From assembly GCF_037969875.1 (NCBI RefSeq), contig NZ_CP150218.1:5270001-5334000 (forward strand): a DNA stretch of 64,000 nt. The letters are read 5' to 3'. This stretch comes from Paenibacillus sp. FSL R7-0337. GTDB lineage: Bacteria > Bacillota > Bacilli > Paenibacillales > Paenibacillaceae. Shown here piece after piece: positions 17,942-26,062 of the stretch. The stretch's first letter is position 1; each line of letters starts with the position of its first letter. The notes beneath the pieces are model-generated. The model had not been told where the DNA came from. It searched no databases and worked only from the letters and a program-made list of their open reading frames with translations. A program made the position numbers and the translations under genes.

Positions 17942-18802
17942 ATGAGAAAACCATTAATGATTCTGATTCTGTGTATGGCAATCGCGGTTATAGCCAGTGC
18001 CTGCGCGCAGGAGAAGCCTGCCGCGGATGAGCGTTTAGTGCGGATAGAAGGCGGTACTTTTAAAGATACGAAATCCAATTACTACGGGACAGAGATGACC
18101 CTCCCGGACTTCTACATTGGTAAATATGAGATCACCCAGCAAGAATGGCTGGAAGTGATGAAGAGTAACCCCTCGCAGTTCCAAGGAGACAAGCTGCCGG
18201 TGGAGAGCGTAACCTGGTATGATGCCGTGGAGTACTGCAATGAGCGGAGTGTGAAGGAAGGCCTGGCCCTCTATTATAATATAGACAAGAATACGGTTGA
18301 TTCGAATAATACAAGTGACCGGGATTTCATGAAATGGAATGTAACGGCAAATGAAGGGGCGGACGGTTACCGTCTGCCGACAGAAGCCGAGTGGGAATAT
18401 GCAGCAGGCGGAGGCCAGATGAGCACAAGCAATCCGTATAGCGGAAGCGACAACCCGGAGGAGGTAGCCTGGTACTGGAGGAACTCCGGCGATCAATTCC
18501 TGACCGGGGACTGGACCTGGCCTGCGATTGAGAACAACCATAGCCAGCCGAGAAATACCGGCCTCAAGCAGCCCAATGAGCTGGGACTGTACGATATGTC
18601 AGGCAACGTAAGGGAATGGTGCTGGAACTGGTACGGGAAAGCGGATTCGAATAGCAAGACCGGCTCGGTCCGGCTCGTGAAGGGCGGTGGCTGGATCGGC
18701 GGAGTGAACAATACGGAGGTATCCTTCCGCGGCCAATTCGACCCAAGCAGCCGGGGGAATGACCAGGGCTTTCGTGTGGTTCGTGCTGTTGCTGACAAGT
18801 GA
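17942..18802 (+). CDS. SUMF1-fold lipoprotein lacking the FGE cysteines
   Basis: 286 residues starting with a lipoprotein signal (hydrophobic run, IASAC lipobox, Cys at about 21), so it is probably tethered outside the membrane. The rest is a formylglycine-generating-enzyme (SUMF1, C-lectin-like) domain: VRIEGGTF, YEITQQEW, PVESVTWYDAVEYCN, YRLPTEAEWEYAA, LYDMSGNVREWCW and FRVVR. The position that holds the two active-site cysteines in true FGE reads GGGWIGGVNNTEVSFRG here, with none. It is therefore unlikely to make formylglycine and more likely binds a ligand or partner. No sulfatase gene is nearby. Confidence 0.85.
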   Translation: MRKPLMILILCMAIAVIASACAQEKPAADERLVRIEGGTFKDTKSNYYGTEMTLPDFYIGKYEITQQEWLEVMKSNPSQFQGDKLPVESVTWYDAVEYCNERSVKEGLALYYNIDKNTVDSNNTSDRDFMKWNVTANEGADGYRLPTEAEWEYAAGGGQMSTSNPYSGSDNPEEVAWYWRNSGDQFLTGDWTWPAIENNHSQPRNTGLKQPNELGLYDMSGNVREWCWNWYGKADSNSKTGSVRLVKGGGWIGGVNNTEVSFRGQFDPSSRGNDQGFRVVRAVADK

Positions 18803-18919
18803 TTCACCCGCACGTATTCAACAGGAACAGAATAGTTTAAGCAGCAAGCCTTCGGGAACATTTTCCGGCATGAGCGCATCTATGGATGCAGCGGCTGGAG
18901 AGGACCCGGAGGTTTTTTT
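18803..18919 (+). other. Short gap before repeat copy B
   Basis: Apart from CCCGGAGGTTTTTTTG at its end, which has a T run but no convincing stem, I see nothing here. Repeat copy B follows directly. Confidence 0.3.
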
Positions 18920-19021
18920 GAAAATATAAGAATTTATATGTTTCACACGATAACTTATCCTTCTATTTCTCGCTGAAACGGTACCGTCCTTTAAAAGGAC
19001 GGCAAAGCCGTTTCCACTTGT
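18920..19021 (+). repeat. Dispersed hairpin element, copy B
   Basis: The best-preserved copy: AT-rich 5' half, then GAAACGG ... CCGTCC TTTAAAA GGACGG ... CCGTTTC, giving a 7-bp outer and 6-bp inner stem, ending CCACTTGT. It lies between the SUMF1 lipoprotein and glycosyltransferase genes. Confidence 0.9.
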
Positions 19022-19130
19022 GATAAGGAAGCATCCTTTCAACTAACATTCAGATTCACTATGTATACTCCGTATATGGATTAAGGCACATGCGAAAGAT
19101 TCGCCGGACGCTGCCGATCAGGAGGGTATC

Positions 19131-20696
19131 ATGGTAAAAAGAATCCAGCAAATCGTAACGATCATCCTCGCCTTGTTCATTGGGCTGTTCATCGCTTCAT
19201 CCTTCTTTTTCCGGGCAAAATATAATTATTCCGTGTATGGAGACCGGGCGGTGCTGGAAGGGCAGCAGCCGCTTATTTTCCTGCTATGGATCGTAGTTGT
19301 TCTGGGACTGGGCTTCGTGCTGTACAGACTCTCACGGAAGCTTGAAGGCTATAGCCGGGCCAAGATTATTCCAGCCGTTCTGCTGTTGTCTGGTATCCTG
19401 CAGCTCGTGATTATTTTTCTGTTCACCCGCATGCCTACAGATGATTCACAGACGGTGCTGTCCCTGGCCTGGGCTATGCTCTATGACAAGGACTATTCCT
19501 CCTTTCAGTCAGGCGGATACCTCTACATGTTCCCGTTCAATTTCTCCTTCGTGCTGTATCTGAAGACGCTGCTGCTTCTGTTCCCGGACAATTATCTGGT
19601 GATCAAAAGCTTCAATATCCTCTTCTCCCTCGTCACTACGCTGGTCATCTACCTGCTTTGCCAAGAGCTGAATCCTAAATCAAGCAGGAAGGACTATGGC
19701 CTTCTGATTGTGGCTGCGACCTATGTTCCGGCTTTGTTCATGAGCAACTTCATCTATAATGATGGAATTGCCACGGCTCTGCTCACCAGCGCGCTCTACT
19801 TCGCAGTCAGGTTCATCCGCAGAAGATCCATGAAGGATATACTGTTCGCGGCAGTTCTGCTGACACTCGGCAACTACTTCCGTAGTATAGGTATGATCTT
19901 CCTGATTGCCATTGTCCTCGGTCTGCTCCTGAACCTGCGGGCGATTGGCGTGAAAAAGGTCATGGCTGCCCTTGGAGTAACGCTGCTGCTGTGGGTTCTT
20001 CCTGCCTGGATTCAGAATACGGCGCTTCAAGCAACAGGCATTGTGGACGAATCGCCGTCCAGCAATTCTGCTCCAGTGTACATGTGGCTGAATATGGGGA
20101 TTAATCTGGAGACACTCGGGTTCTGGGATGACCGGGAGAGCTATAATATCTACCAACAGGAGGCCGGCTATAATAAGGCGGAGAGTGTAGAACTGTTCAA
20201 GGCGTCTATCCGCAGCAAGCTCTCCGGCGCGACCTTAACCGAGCTTGCAGGAATGTATTATAAAAAGCTGGTCTGGACCTGGACGGAAGGGACCTATCAG
20301 ATGGAGCGCTACGGGATAGGAAATGAAGGGGCCTCCTCCACTGGCGGGAGGGGCGGCATGGTGATGGGCCATTACAGCTATTCCACAGCTGCAAGCAGAC
20401 TGTTTGAAGGTGCTTCTATGTACCGGAGCGGCTTGCTGTGGGCCTTATATGTCCAGAATTTCCTGATGTACGTCTTCATTCTGATCCGGTTAATCCGGGG
20501 ACTGCGGGCTAAGCGCTTCGCGGAGACCCCGCTCCTTCTGGTGATTCTTGGCTTCATCGGGTTCTACCTGCTCTGGGAGATTAAGTCCCGGTATCTGTAT
20601 CCCGTGTATCCGCTGCTGCTTGTCTTATCCTGCTTGGGTGTTCAAGACTTGTATGTATTACTTAGCGGGACAAGGAGGTCTAATCATGCGGACTAA
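19131..20696 (+). CDS. Multi-pass GT39-like glycosyltransferase
   Basis: 521 residues with about 11 membrane helices and the layout of the protein-mannosyltransferase/ArnT (GT-C) class. An acidic pair early on (TRMPTDDSQTVLSLAW, near 100-115) sits where GT-C enzymes keep their catalytic acidic residues in the first extracellular loop. A large extracellular segment, about 305-430, precedes the last helices. Such enzymes move a sugar from a polyprenyl-phosphate donor to an acceptor outside the membrane. Donor and acceptor are not known. Its last 11 bases overlap the start of a small lipoprotein gene. Confidence 0.75.
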   Translation: MVKRIQQIVTIILALFIGLFIASSFFFRAKYNYSVYGDRAVLEGQQPLIFLLWIVVVLGLGFVLYRLSRKLEGYSRAKIIPAVLLLSGILQLVIIFLFTRMPTDDSQTVLSLAWAMLYDKDYSSFQSGGYLYMFPFNFSFVLYLKTLLLLFPDNYLVIKSFNILFSLVTTLVIYLLCQELNPKSSRKDYGLLIVAATYVPALFMSNFIYNDGIATALLTSALYFAVRFIRRRSMKDILFAAVLLTLGNYFRSIGMIFLIAIVLGLLLNLRAIGVKKVMAALGVTLLLWVLPAWIQNTALQATGIVDESPSSNSAPVYMWLNMGINLETLGFWDDRESYNIYQQEAGYNKAESVELFKASIRSKLSGATLTELAGMYYKKLVWTWTEGTYQMERYGIGNEGASSTGGRGGMVMGHYSYSTAASRLFEGASMYRSGLLWALYVQNFLMYVFILIRLIRGLRAKRFAETPLLLVILGFIGFYLLWEIKSRYLYPVYPLLLVLSCLGVQDLYVLLSGTRRSNHAD

Positions 20697-20934
20697 GAAA
20701 TATTACATCACCTTAATCATTAGTATGCTTAGCTGTTCTCTGCTGCTCACTTCCTGCGAAGCGGTCACGGCTCAAAATATTACTAGTGCAGACTTCAATT
20801 CCCGGCCCGGCGGCTTCCCCGGCATGAACGGCGGCGGCACCAACTTCAAGGACGGGAGCAGGGGAATGAACCGTGAAGGCCCTGGCAGGAGGGGGATGCA
20901 AGGGCCAGACGGGAGGGCAGACAGCACGCAATGA
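20686..20934 (+). CDS. Small Gly/Arg-rich lipoprotein
   Basis: 82 residues. The N terminus is a lipoprotein signal (RTKKYY, hydrophobic stretch, lipobox LLTSC with Cys at about 24). The mature part is rich in glycine, arginine and methionine (GGFPGMNGGG, GMNREGPGRRGMQG) and looks disordered. AAGGAGG before the ATG is strong and lies inside the glycosyltransferase gene, so the two are translationally coupled. It could be a partner or acceptor of that enzyme; no known family is evident. Confidence 0.75.
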   Translation: MRTKKYYITLIISMLSCSLLLTSCEAVTAQNITSADFNSRPGGFPGMNGGGTNFKDGSRGMNREGPGRRGMQGPDGRADSTQ

Positions 20935-20988
20935 TTGCGAAGCAGTGGACGCTAAGCTGCTATGCCACTTTGTCATATTGCCACTATT

Positions 20989-21519
20989 TCACTCTGCCAG
21001 TCCTTCAGTACAATGCTTTTTCCACTTCCGGATCTTCCCCCGAAAGGTCTTGAACGGAGCGGCAGAGTTAATGTGAATCCACCGGGCCATCGGCCAGTTC
21101 TCTTTGGTTCCGGTCCACTTACGCGCGCCTTGGATGAACAGCTCATCCTCCGTCAATGTTCCGATCCAGTCCAGCCACTGCTGCTCTGATTGCCGGAAGA
21201 GCCCGCGCAACTCAGACAGGGAATACTCCGCATATTTGCTGTAGAAGGACTGATACAACCCGCCGAGCTGATTCCACTTGTAATCCGCAGCGGGCATGGA
21301 GAAGGTCTGTCCTTCCAGCTCGCTCCGGTCCCAGCTCCTCACCAGCTCCAGCCAGCCCAGCTGATAAGCGATGATCTCGGCAGGGGTTTTGTCCACCTCG
21401 GGCATTCGCGTATCCTTATATGTATTGTTAATGCCGTCATACTCGGCATCCAAGAGCAGGTACAGATTATGGATCGTGTCCATCAAGTCCTGCCTTGACG
21501 AGTATTCATAGCTTGCCAT
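20989..21519 (-). CDS. ClbS/DfsB-family four-helix bundle protein
   Basis: 176 residues, close to the usual length for the DinB-related ClbS/DfsB group. The pattern YSSRQDLMDTIHN, PAEIIAYQLGWLELVRSWD and WPMARWIHINSAAPFKTFRGKIRKWKK is typical. ClbS itself hydrolyses the colibactin warhead; most relatives are uncharacterised stress or resistance proteins. GGAGTG lies 8 bases before the ATG. Nothing nearby defines the substrate. Confidence 0.82.
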   Translation of the reverse strand: MASYEYSSRQDLMDTIHNLYLLLDAEYDGINNTYKDTRMPEVDKTPAEIIAYQLGWLELVRSWDRSELEGQTFSMPAADYKWNQLGGLYQSFYSKYAEYSLSELRGLFRQSEQQWLDWIGTLTEDELFIQGARKWTGTKENWPMARWIHINSAAPFKTFRGKIRKWKKHCTEGLAE

Positions 21520-21618
21520 AAGACAATCACTCCTTTACCTGGTTATATCACAGCGCCGTGACAGCAGTCTGTCAAGTTTAACCGGGTGCATCGAAACTAT
21601 ATGTGTGGCCAAGGGGGG

Positions 21619-22173
21619 TTAGCGCCAAATACGCTGTACACTCACAAGCTTGTTCTCAACGAAGCTTAGCTTATAGATGTCTGGCATTTCTAACTGCTTC
21701 CAGAAGCTATAATCATAACGCTTATCCAGAGCATTCATGATCAGGACCATCATATTACCGTGAGTTCCGATAGCGATTGAATTTCCTTTATATTGCTGCA
21801 AAACTTTATAGAGTGCTTGTACGCTTCTCTTCTGGGCAACCAGATTGGATTCTCCTCCCGGCCAGGCGAAGGAAAAGTCCTCCCATACCTTGGAGATAGC
21901 CTGCCCGAAGTCCGGTACAGGTTCTGAAGACAAGATTCTTTCTTTAAAATCATCTTCAATTACAATCCTAGTCCTGAGCGGTTTCTCCAGCCCCTCAATG
22001 GTCTGTATAGCCCGTTTATAGGGACTAGAGATCAGAATGTTAATATCCTCATGAAGTAGTAGACGGGTAACTCTCTGTGCGCCTGCCCGTCCATCTTCGG
22101 ATAAAGGTCTATTCAATTCGTCGGTAGAATAAGTAGAGTGGGCATGTCGTACGAAGTACAGAGTGGTAATCAT
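21619..22173 (-). CDS. Histidine phosphatase family protein
   Basis: 184 residues with the phosphoglycerate-mutase-like signature FVRHAHSTYS near the N terminus (His as phosphate acceptor), SSPYKRAIQTIE, the acidic ERILSSEP and the second histidine in IAIGTHGNMM. It is a cytoplasmic phosphatase of unknown substrate. It is transcribed divergently from an AraC/GyrI-type regulator. Confidence 0.88.
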   Translation of the reverse strand: MITTLYFVRHAHSTYSTDELNRPLSEDGRAGAQRVTRLLLHEDINILISSPYKRAIQTIEGLEKPLRTRIVIEDDFKERILSSEPVPDFGQAISKVWEDFSFAWPGGESNLVAQKRSVQALYKVLQQYKGNSIAIGTHGNMMVLIMNALDKRYDYSFWKQLEMPDIYKLSFVENKLVSVQRIWR

Positions 22174-22239
22174 TCACTATCGCCTCATCTATTAATATTT
22201 GTACAGTATTGTAACACGAAGAGGACGGGGGATTCAGTG

Positions 22240-23157
22240 ATGAAGGAGCAGTATGGAGAGAGGATCAAGCAGGTCATTGCCTACATAGAAAATCACAGCA
22301 GCCAGCCGCTGCGGCTGGATCAGCTGGCGGAGATCTCCCATTTCTCCAAATATCATTTCAGCAGAATATTTACAGCCTTCACGGGCATGACGCCCATGGC
22401 CTTCGTTACCAGGAAGCGTATCGAGCGGGCATGGGAGCTGCTGACCAAGACGGACCTGACCATTCTGGAGATTGCATGGGAAAGTGGCTTTGAATCGGTA
22501 TCTGCTCTGAATGTCCATTTCAAACGGCATTTCGGCTGTACGCCCAGCAGTGTCAGGAACAGCAGGCAGAAACATAGCAATTTCCCGTCACTCCTCAGCA
22601 ATAAGCAGGCAGAGCCGGCCGCCCTGGCGGATTACAATAAAGCCGAAGGTAATTCGCTGTTAAGGAGGGCATGGGACAGTATGGTGGAACTTAGAGTAAT
22701 TGCAGAAGTTGAAGTCGCTTATGTCAGGCATATTGGTAGTTACCTGGACACGCATCACGCATGGGACAAGCTAACCGGCTGGGCTACTGAGAAGGGGCTG
22801 CATCCGGCGAATCAGCAGTTCATCGGAATCTCACTGGATGACGGGGAACTTACGGAAGAGTCTGTATGCCGCTATGATGCTTGCGTTACACTTCCGGAGG
22901 GATTCGACCGGGAGGCCCATCGGGAGGAGGTAGCATACAAGACTCTATCCGGCGGGCAGTATGCGGTGTATTCCTACTATGATACGGTAGAGAGATTTGT
23001 CCTTGCGTATGATACGATGTTCAGCGTATGGTTACCCCGCAGCGGCTATGAAGCCGATGACCGGCCATGTCTTGAATTCTGTCTGAATGATCCTGCGCAG
23101 GACCCGCAGGGCAAGTGCATGGTTGAGCTGTACGTCCCCATTAGGCCAAGCGCTTAA
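22240..23157 (+). CDS. AraC regulator with GyrI-like effector domain
   Basis: About 305 residues. An N-terminal AraC HTH pair spans 8-105 (RLDQLAEISHFSKYHFSRIFTAF and ILEIAWESGFESVSALNVHFKRHFG). A GyrI-like ligand-binding domain spans about 145-305 (VEVAYVRHIGSY ... AYKTLSGGQYAVYSYYDT ... VELYVPI), as in Rob/SoxS-type multidrug sensors. GTG at 22237 is an equally placed alternative start. A GNAT gene follows 24 bases later in the same direction, suggesting a two-gene unit. Confidence 0.87.
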   Translation: MKEQYGERIKQVIAYIENHSSQPLRLDQLAEISHFSKYHFSRIFTAFTGMTPMAFVTRKRIERAWELLTKTDLTILEIAWESGFESVSALNVHFKRHFGCTPSSVRNSRQKHSNFPSLLSNKQAEPAALADYNKAEGNSLLRRAWDSMVELRVIAEVEVAYVRHIGSYLDTHHAWDKLTGWATEKGLHPANQQFIGISLDDGELTEESVCRYDACVTLPEGFDREAHREEVAYKTLSGGQYAVYSYYDTVERFVLAYDTMFSVWLPRSGYEADDRPCLEFCLNDPAQDPQGKCMVELYVPIRPSA

Positions 23158-23181
23158 GGATCAGAGAAGGGAGTGCCCCGG

Positions 23182-23784
23182 GTGAAGATGGAGATTGTGT
23201 TTGACCAGTTCCCTGTCTTAAGATCAGAGGAGCTGGTGCTGGGCAAGATTGAGGAGCAGCATCTGGACGGGCTGTTCGAGATTTACAGCAATGACCATGT
23301 GTTCGAATATTGCGGGATTATCCCCAAGCACAATAAGACTACAGTCAAGAGCATGATCGGTCATTATGAGCGGGATTATGGCAAAAGATCGCGGATCAAG
23401 TGGGGCATCTTCGCTCCAGCGGACGATACGCACCTGCTCGGAATCATTGAAGCCTGCGACTTCAATCAGAGGGTTAATATGGTCACCATTGGCTACTTCC
23501 TTGCGGAAGCCCAGTGGGGGAGGGGCCTCGCCTCCAGGGCCGTTGAGCTGTTGACAGCATTTCTGTTCCAGCAGGCTCAGGTGAACCGGATTCAGGCGGA
23601 AGTGATGCTGAATAATGAGCCCTCCAAGAAGGTGCTGCTGAAGAACGGATATGTCAAGGAAGGGATGCTGCGGCAGGCGGCCCTCTGGTCCGGCAAGGGC
23701 GTGGTCGATCTGGAGATCTATAGTATGCTGAGGGAAGAGTATATGAAGGTTCTACAACCGGACCATGAGGCCTTTATTTTGTGA
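23182..23784 (+). CDS. GNAT acetyltransferase, RimJ/RimL type
   Basis: About 200 residues with the RimJ-like layout: LRSEELVLGKIEEQHLDGLFEIY, then the acetyl-CoA loop WGRGLASRAVELL and the C-terminal ANNEPSKKVLLKNGY-type motif (LNNEPSKKVLLKNGYVKEG). Such enzymes acetylate N termini of ribosomal proteins or small amines; the target is unknown. GTG at 23182 is chosen because AAGGGAG lies 8 bases upstream; GTG at 23173 overlaps that site. Confidence 0.85.
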   Translation: MKMEIVFDQFPVLRSEELVLGKIEEQHLDGLFEIYSNDHVFEYCGIIPKHNKTTVKSMIGHYERDYGKRSRIKWGIFAPADDTHLLGIIEACDFNQRVNMVTIGYFLAEAQWGRGLASRAVELLTAFLFQQAQVNRIQAEVMLNNEPSKKVLLKNGYVKEGMLRQAALWSGKGVVDLEIYSMLREEYMKVLQPDHEAFIL

Positions 23785-24075
23785 AAAAGACAGCTTTATC
23801 GCTCGTCCGCGGACTGAGGGGCCGTTATAAGGCCAGTTGGTGATGGAAATGAGGCAAGCGCGGCTAGTTAAGTGCATGTGAGTCCGCTTAGCCCGCGAAA
23901 TGGTGCAATGCACAGGAATAGCGGCTCTCCAGTCCGCATGGATCGCAGCAGGAGTATTAGTATTGCTTAATTGCACGAAATTGAGAAAGCCAGTAACAGT
24001 AGTCTTAGGCGGTAACGGATCTTACGTGAGGGCGCAATCTTCACTGGAGATGTGCTGTACGGTCCAACTAAGCGT
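23785..24075 (+). other. Gene-free stretch between convergent genes
   Basis: No convincing gene, promoter or RNA is visible. A frame from 23900 runs through the terminator and the repeat behind it and is not credible. Confidence 0.4.
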
Positions 24076-24119
24076 GCCAAAAACCGCAGACAGGGGAGCC
24101 CCTGCTGCGGTTTTTGGCG
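24076..24119. terminator. Large bidirectional terminator-like hairpin
   Basis: GCCAAAAACCGCAG pairs with CTGCGGTTTTTGGC (one extra base aside) around a CAGGGGAGCCCCTG centre that is itself palindromic. The A and T runs within the stem suit both the GNAT gene and the convergent ABC genes. Confidence 0.65.
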
Positions 24120-24126
24120 ATTTCTT

Positions 24127-24227
24127 AAAATATAAGAATCTATATGTTTCACATGATAGATTATCCTTCTATTTCTCGCTGAAACGGTACCGTCCTTTAA
24201 AAGGACGGCAAAGCCGTTTCCACTTGT
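24127..24227 (+). repeat. Dispersed hairpin element, copy C
   Basis: AT-rich left half, then the nested GAAACGG/CCGTTTC and CCGTCC/GGACGG stems (24181-24220) and a CCACTTGT end. It lies downstream of two convergent genes. Confidence 0.9.
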
Positions 24228-24286
24228 TTGAACCTATATAAATTGAACTACAAGTACAATCTATATAGCCTTACTTGCGTTGCACG

Positions 24287-26062
24287 TCAGGCTTCCATCT
24301 TCTGCGCCGTATACAGCCGGTGGTACAGGCCGCGGCGGGCGATCAGCTCGTCATGGGAGCCGCTCTCGGCAATGCCTTTGTTCGAGACATACATGATCCG
24401 GTCGCAGTTCTTCACTGTAGACAGGCGGTGCGCGATGATGAACGAGGTCCGGCCCTTAAGCAGCTCATTCAGCCCCTTCTGGAGCAGACGCTCGGTCTGT
24501 GCATCAATAGAGGAGGTGGCTTCATCCAGAATGAGAATCCGCGGGTTGGCCAGCAGCGTTCTGGCGAACGAGATCAGCTGCCGCTGCCCCTGGGAGAGCT
24601 TGGAGCCGCGTTCGTTCACCTCGGTCTGGTAGCCCTGATCGAATTCGCGGATGAAATCATCCGCGCAGACTGCCTTCGCAGCGGCGATGACCTCCTGCTC
24701 GGTCGCATCCGGTCTGCCATAGCGGATATTATCCAGAATGGTTCCCGAGAAGATGAAGCTGTCCTGCAGCATGATCCCCATCTGGCTGCGCAGTGACTTC
24801 AGCGTGATCTGCGAGATATCCTGCCCGTCGATCAGAATGCGTCCGCCGGTCAGGTTATAGAAGCGTGAGATCAGGTTGACGACGGTGGTCTTGCCCGCTC
24901 CGGTCGGACCGACCAGAGCGATGCTCTCTCCCGCTGCGACATCGAAGGAGATGTTCTCCAGGATATTCAGGCCCGGATCGTAGGCGAAGGTGACATCATC
25001 GAACGTCACCCGGCCCTCCACTGGCGGCAGCGCCTTCGCACCGGGAATATCGCTGACCGTTACCGGCTCATCCAGCGTCTCGAAGATCCGCTCCAGATAA
25101 GCGACCGCATTAATGAAGTTATTGTACAAGTTCGACAGGTTCAGGATCGGCTGCCAGAAGCGTGCCGCATAGCTGCTCATCGCGAGAATGACGCCCAGCG
25201 TCATATTCTGCGGGTCCAGGGTCAGCAGGCCAACCAGGAAGATCATAGCCGTAACAATGGTAGACAGGTTATCGACACTGAACGGAATCAGTATGTTGTA
25301 ACGCAGCGCCTTCATCCAGGCCGTGCGGAAGTTGCCGGCCAGACGGGTGAAGATCCCTTCATTGCGTGTCTCCCGGGAGAACATCTGGGTGACGCCGATG
25401 CCGCTGATACTCTCCTGCAGATAAGCATTCAGGTTGGAGCTTTTGTTCGATACGGCCTGCCAGGCCCGGCGCTGCCGGGTCTTGATCAGCAGCATGACAC
25501 CGAGGAACACCGGCAGTCCGGCCAGAATGATGAAGGAGAGCCGCACATCCACGGCGAACATGAACACCGCGATGAAGATCAGGTTCACGATTTCCAGGAT
25601 GAAGTTGATAATCCCGTTGGACAACACGTCAGAGACTCCGTTGACGTAGTTCACGACCCGGATCAGGATTTTGCCCTGCGGCCGGTCGTCATAATATTTG
25701 AAGGGCAGCTCCTGCAGATGCTTGAACAGGTCGGTGCGGATATCGAAAATAATATCCTGACCGACACGGGTCATAATCCGTGAGCGGATAGTCGCCAGAA
25801 TGACACTGACCACGATGGTCGCCAGCATTAGCAGGGACCAGCCTGCCAGTGCTCCCATGTCTTTGGCGGGTATGGTCACATCCACCACATGCTGCATAAT
25901 CAGCGGAGCCGACAGGGCGATTGCCGCTGACAATGCGCTGAGCGCGAATGCGATCAGCATCGGCTTCTTTTTACGCCGGATATAGACCATGGCCCGCCGG
26001 AAATGCTTGATATTAAACGGCGATTCCAGATTCTCATCGACATCGAATTTATTCCTGGCCAA
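24287..26062 (-). CDS. ABC exporter half-transporter with the canonical catalytic site
   Basis: 591 residues: six membrane helices (about 30-310), then an ATPase domain with Walker A GPTGAGKT, signature LSQGQRQLISFARTL, Walker B ILILDEATSS with the catalytic Glu, and H-loop IIAHRLSTV. With the gene before it, which has an altered active site, it forms a heterodimeric exporter of the BmrC/BmrD (YheI/YheH) kind. These pump drugs or lipids outward. Its start overlaps the upstream gene's end by 14 bases, so the pair is translationally coupled. Confidence 0.92.
   Translation of the reverse strand: MARNKFDVDENLESPFNIKHFRRAMVYIRRKKKPMLIAFALSALSAAIALSAPLIMQHVVDVTIPAKDMGALAGWSLLMLATIVVSVILATIRSRIMTRVGQDIIFDIRTDLFKHLQELPFKYYDDRPQGKILIRVVNYVNGVSDVLSNGIINFILEIVNLIFIAVFMFAVDVRLSFIILAGLPVFLGVMLLIKTRQRRAWQAVSNKSSNLNAYLQESISGIGVTQMFSRETRNEGIFTRLAGNFRTAWMKALRYNILIPFSVDNLSTIVTAMIFLVGLLTLDPQNMTLGVILAMSSYAARFWQPILNLSNLYNNFINAVAYLERIFETLDEPVTVSDIPGAKALPPVEGRVTFDDVTFAYDPGLNILENISFDVAAGESIALVGPTGAGKTTVVNLISRFYNLTGGRILIDGQDISQITLKSLRSQMGIMLQDSFIFSGTILDNIRYGRPDATEQEVIAAAKAVCADDFIREFDQGYQTEVNERGSKLSQGQRQLISFARTLLANPRILILDEATSSIDAQTERLLQKGLNELLKGRTSFIIAHRLSTVKNCDRIMYVSNKGIAESGSHDELIARRGLYHRLYTAQKMEA

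Noticed and set aside
23900..24241. A 113-codon plus-strand frame
   Set aside because: It runs through a terminator hairpin and repeat copy C, has no ribosome site and shows no protein-like pattern.
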